A DNA stretch of 7,251 nucleotides from the NCBI GenBank assembly GCA_004297635.1, contig SCUQ01000468.1:1-7251 (forward strand), written 5' to 3'. The first letter of the stretch is position 1, and each line of letters opens with the position of its first letter. The notes beneath the pieces were generated by a model that searched no databases, was not told where the DNA came from, and saw only the letters and a list, made by a program, of their open reading frames with translations. The translations under genes were made by a program, and so were the position numbers. Positions 5,194 through 7,251 of the stretch are shown here, piece after piece. The stretch comes from Rhizorhabdus sp. (GTDB taxonomy: Bacteria > Pseudomonadota > Alphaproteobacteria > Sphingomonadales > Sphingomonadaceae).

Positions 5194-6078
5194 ATGCGTA
5201 GATTGCCACCGCTGACCGCGATCGAGGCCTTTGTTCAGGTCGCCCGGCTCGGCTCGGTCAAGGCCGCGGCTGAAGAACTCGCGCTGTCCTCGCCTGCGCT
5301 CAGCCGGCGCGTCCAGGCGCTCGAACGCTTCATGGGCCGCAACCTGTTCGAGCGGCGCCACCAGGCGATGATGCTGTCCGCCGAGGGCGAGAAGCTATTG
5401 TCGCGCATCGCCCCCGCGCTCGATCAGCTCACCCTGGCGATCGACTCGACCTCCGGCGACAGCGAACTGGTCCGGCTGCGTCTGGCGGTGATGCCGCTGT
5501 TCGCTTCGCAGCGGCTGATGGGCCACCTGCCCGAACTGCGCGAGCAGCACCCCGAACTGCACATCGACATCGATACCGCCGGCCATGCACTGGCGCGGCT
5601 GGGTGAAGGGGTCGATGCCGCCATCCTGCTGGCCCGTGACATCGATTCGAGCCTCTATTCGCGGCGCATCGACCGCGACAAGGCGGTCGCCATCGTCAAT
5701 CGGTCGCTGTTGTCGGGGCGCTATCCGGTCAGCCGGCTCGACGATATCGGGCGGCTCACCATCTTCCTCCATCGCGACATGCCCGAACTGTTCACGACCT
5801 GGCGCGAGGCGCTGGGCCGCCCCGATCTGGAGCCCGCGGCGGTCGACCTGTTCGATTCGGGCCAGCTCATGCTCGATGCCGCGGCGCAGGGGCTGGGCGT
5901 GGCCTTCATGCTCCGCAGCCATCTCGAGGATTCGCACGACGACCGGCTGACGCATCTTTTCGACGACAATATCGACAGCCCCTATGGCTATTGGTTCGCC
6001 TGCCGCCGTCCGGCGCTCTCCACCCGCGCGGTGCGGATCTTCCACGACTGGCTGTTCAGCACGATGGCGACGGGCTGA
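5194..6078 (+). CDS. LysR-type transcriptional regulator (GcvA-like)
   Basis: The 294-residue protein is the usual length for a LysR regulator. The winged helix-turn-helix spans about 4-62, with LTAIEAFVQVARLGSVKAAA, then the recognition helix SSPALSRRVQALE and the GRNLFER wing. A linker helix and a periplasmic-binding-protein-like effector domain (about 90-290) follow. The N-terminus most resembles the GcvA/AmpR branch. The effector is unknown. There is only one cysteine, in the C-terminal WFACRRP, so OxyR-style disulfide sensing is not possible. The start is ATG 5194, with a strong GGGAGG (5183-5188) at 5 nt spacing. It points away from the methyltransferase and the candidate small RNA, and converges on ahpD with 38 bp between stops. 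The upstream dyads, including a T-N11-A site, suggest autoregulation and control of the divergent transcript. A role in controlling ahpCD is only a neighbour-based guess. Confidence 0.9.
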   Translation: MRRLPPLTAIEAFVQVARLGSVKAAAEELALSSPALSRRVQALERFMGRNLFERRHQAMMLSAEGEKLLSRIAPALDQLTLAIDSTSGDSELVRLRLAVMPLFASQRLMGHLPELREQHPELHIDIDTAGHALARLGEGVDAAILLARDIDSSLYSRRIDRDKAVAIVNRSLLSGRYPVSRLDDIGRLTIFLHRDMPELFTTWREALGRPDLEPAAVDLFDSGQLMLDAAAQGLGVAFMLRSHLEDSHDDRLTHLFDDNIDSPYGYWFACRRPALSTRAVRIFHDWLFSTMATG

Positions 6079-6116
6079 CCGTCAGACGCCGCCGGCCGAC
6101 GCCGACGGCGCCCGGT

Positions 6117-6638
6117 TCATATCGCCGTGGCGTGGACGGTGGCCGCTGCCTTGACCACCGCACCGACACGGGCCGCCGCCTGGATCAGGTCGGCGCCGAT
6201 GCCATGCTGGCGCAGCACCTTCTCATGGCTGTCGATGCACAGGCCGCAACCGTTCATCGCCGAGACGGCCAGGCTGAACAGTTCGAAGTCGACCTTCTCG
6301 ATGCCGGGCGATCCGATCACGTTCATCCGCAGCTTGGCCGGCATCTGCCCATACTCCTTGTTCGAGGCGAGATGGACGAAGCGGTAATAGACGTTGTTCA
6401 TCGCCATGATGGCGGCCGATGCGCGGGCGGCGTTCGCCGCCTCGGCGCTCAACTTGCCCTCGGCTTCGGCTTCGGCCGCCTCGACGATCGGCCGGTAGCC
6501 GCTGCCATGCGCGCAGGCGAGCAGCAGGCCATATTTGCGCTGGTCGTTAAGCGTCTGATCGCTGAGCAGCGAGCCGAGGTTGAGCCGGATGTCCTTGGCA
6601 TAGTCCGGCAGCGCATCGGCGAAGGATTTGAGCGACAT
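6117..6638 (-). CDS. ahpD: Alkyl hydroperoxide reductase AhpD (carboxymuconolactone decarboxylase family)
   Basis: This 173-residue protein matches Mycobacterium tuberculosis AhpD along its length: ALPDYAKDIRLNL near the start, AAIMAMNNVYYRF (75-87), LRMNVIGSPGI (103-113) and the active site ELFSLAVSAMNGCGLCIDSHE (119-139). AhpD reduces the oxidised peroxiredoxin AhpC, drawing electrons from dihydrolipoamide in the mycobacterial system. The redox pair is Cys131 and Cys134, with Glu119 and His138 equivalent to mycobacterial Glu118 and His137. The position matching mycobacterial His132, inside the CXXC, is Leu133 here. The start is ATG 6638-6636, with AGGAG (complement of 6646-6650) at 7 nt. 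The protein is cytoplasmic, and its helical fold normally forms trimers. It follows ahpC on the same strand with 116 bp between them, most of it a terminator-like hairpin. No ahpF is in view, consistent with AhpD being the reductant. Confidence 0.93.
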   Translation of the reverse strand: MSLKSFADALPDYAKDIRLNLGSLLSDQTLNDQRKYGLLLACAHGSGYRPIVEAAEAEAEGKLSAEAANAARASAAIMAMNNVYYRFVHLASNKEYGQMPAKLRMNVIGSPGIEKVDFELFSLAVSAMNGCGLCIDSHEKVLRQHGIGADLIQAAARVGAVVKAAATVHATAI

Positions 6639-6662
6639 GGGGATGCTCCTGAAGGTGTGACG

Positions 6663-6700
6663 AAAAGGGGCGCGGAAGGCCGTTCGGTCCTCCGCGCCCC
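6663..6700 (-). terminator. Terminator-like hairpin between ahpC and ahpD
   Basis: On the minus strand a perfect 10-bp stem GGGGCGCGGA/TCCGCGCCCC (arms 6700-6691 and 6676-6667) is followed by TTTT then CG. It lies 54 nt past the ahpC stop and only 24 nt before the ahpD start. The plus direction has no T-run. The tract is short, so partial termination (more AhpC than AhpD) or 3'-end protection of ahpC mRNA are both plausible. Confidence 0.65.
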
Positions 6701-6754
6701 GTTACCACGCGCTGCTCCGGGGGGAAGCGGGCGCGGCAAGCCGGTTAGAAGCGA

Positions 6755-7251
6755 TCAGGCGGCGGGCTTCAGAACCTCGTCGCCGGCCTTCCAGTTGCAC
6801 GGGCAGAGCTCGTCGGTCTGCAGCGCGTCGAGGACGCGGATCGCCTCCTGCGGGTTGCGGCCCTGGTTCAGGCCGTTGACCGTGACATGCTGGATCACAT
6901 TGTGCGGGTCGACGATATAGGTCGCGCGATAGGCGACACCCGCATCCTTGTCGACGATACCGAGCGCATCGGCGAGCTTCTTCTGGTTGTCGGCGATCCA
7001 GGGGAAATCGCAGTTCGCCAGACGCTCGTCCGACTTGCGCCAAGCGAAGTGCACGAAATCGGTATCGGTCGAGGCGCCGATAAGCACCGCGTCACGATCC
7101 TCGAAATCCTTCTTCAGCTCGCCATAGCCGATGATCTCGGTCGGGCAGATGAAGGTGAAGTCCTTCGGCCAGAAGAACACGACCTTCCACTTGCCCTTGG
7201 TGTCGCCGGTGTTGATCGTCTCGCCGGCGGGCAGCGCGGACACGCCCTGCT
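6755..7251 (-). CDS. ahpC: 2-Cys peroxiredoxin AhpC (N-terminus beyond window edge)
   Basis: A thiol peroxidase that reduces hydrogen peroxide, organic peroxides and peroxynitrite. The visible 165 residues contain the peroxidatic cysteine in DFTFICPTEI (codon 7147-7145) and the resolving cysteine in DELCPCNW (Cys codons at 6805-6803 and 6799-6797). GKWKVVFFWPKDF and VAYRATYIVDPHNVIQHV are typical AhpC/Prx1 core strands, and GRNPQEAIRVLDALQTDEL is the family's conserved C-terminal stretch. A GTG at 7243 could be read as a start, but the frame continues open to the edge. AhpC proteins normally have 20-30 more residues before the GKWK strand, so the true start lies outside the window. A third cysteine sits in NCDF (codon 7012-7010). 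The gene precedes ahpD on the same strand, as in mycobacteria, and the two probably act as a peroxide-reducing couple. Confidence 0.93.
   Translation of the reverse strand, partial: QGVSALPAGETINTGDTKGKWKVVFFWPKDFTFICPTEIIGYGELKKDFEDRDAVLIGASTDTDFVHFAWRKSDERLANCDFPWIADNQKKLADALGIVDKDAGVAYRATYIVDPHNVIQHVTVNGLNQGRNPQEAIRVLDALQTDELCPCNWKAGDEVLKPAA

Noticed and set aside
6079..6116. GCCG/CGGC-rich stretch between lysR and ahpD as a bidirectional terminator
   Set aside because: Only short, ambiguous stems can be drawn, and there is no T-tract.

Overview
The window is GC-rich bacterial chromosome, most likely from a sphingomonad (Alphaproteobacteria, order Sphingomonadales). I base this on the protein sequences of the stringent-response synthetase, RNA polymerase omega, AhpD and the peroxiredoxin, and on strong G/C preference at third codon positions. 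There are no rRNA or tRNA genes, no CRISPR array and no insertion sequence. It reads as ordinary core chromosome with one unusually structured intergenic region.

Layout, left to right. The 3' end of a DUF2891 protein (+) is followed by a complete FMN-dependent alpha-hydroxy-acid dehydrogenase (+). This converges on a minus-strand block which, in transcription order, is a PmtA-like SAM-dependent methyltransferase, rpoZ (omega) and rel/spoT (bifunctional ppGpp synthetase/hydrolase). A hairpin that fits an intrinsic terminator lies between rpoZ and rel, and a perfect 7+7 bp inverted repeat lies just ahead of rel. From 4819 to 5193 there is no convincing protein gene, but the sequence is AT-richer and full of dyads. 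It holds a strong minus-strand terminator with no gene in front of it, two overlapping outward-facing promoter candidates, a LysR-type operator candidate and a repeated 13-mer. A GcvA-like LysR regulator (+) follows. It converges on a minus-strand ahpC (cut by the window edge) - ahpD pair with a terminator-like hairpin between the two genes.

How the parts work together. rpoZ and rel are a classic pairing: omega forms part of one ppGpp site on RNA polymerase in proteobacteria, and Rel makes and degrades ppGpp. AhpC and AhpD form a peroxide-reducing couple in which AhpD regenerates AhpC. The LysR gene sits beside ahpD but lacks the cysteine pair of OxyR, so it should not be assumed to be the peroxide sensor.

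The best candidate for something undescribed is a small RNA of about 115 nt on the minus strand (about 5069 to 4955), between the methyltransferase and lysR. It has a promoter-like element, a long 5' stem-loop, an exposed anti-Shine-Dalgarno patch and a near-ideal intrinsic terminator. It could instead be an attenuated leader of the methyltransferase gene. All of this is from reading the sequence; no database search or folding program was run.
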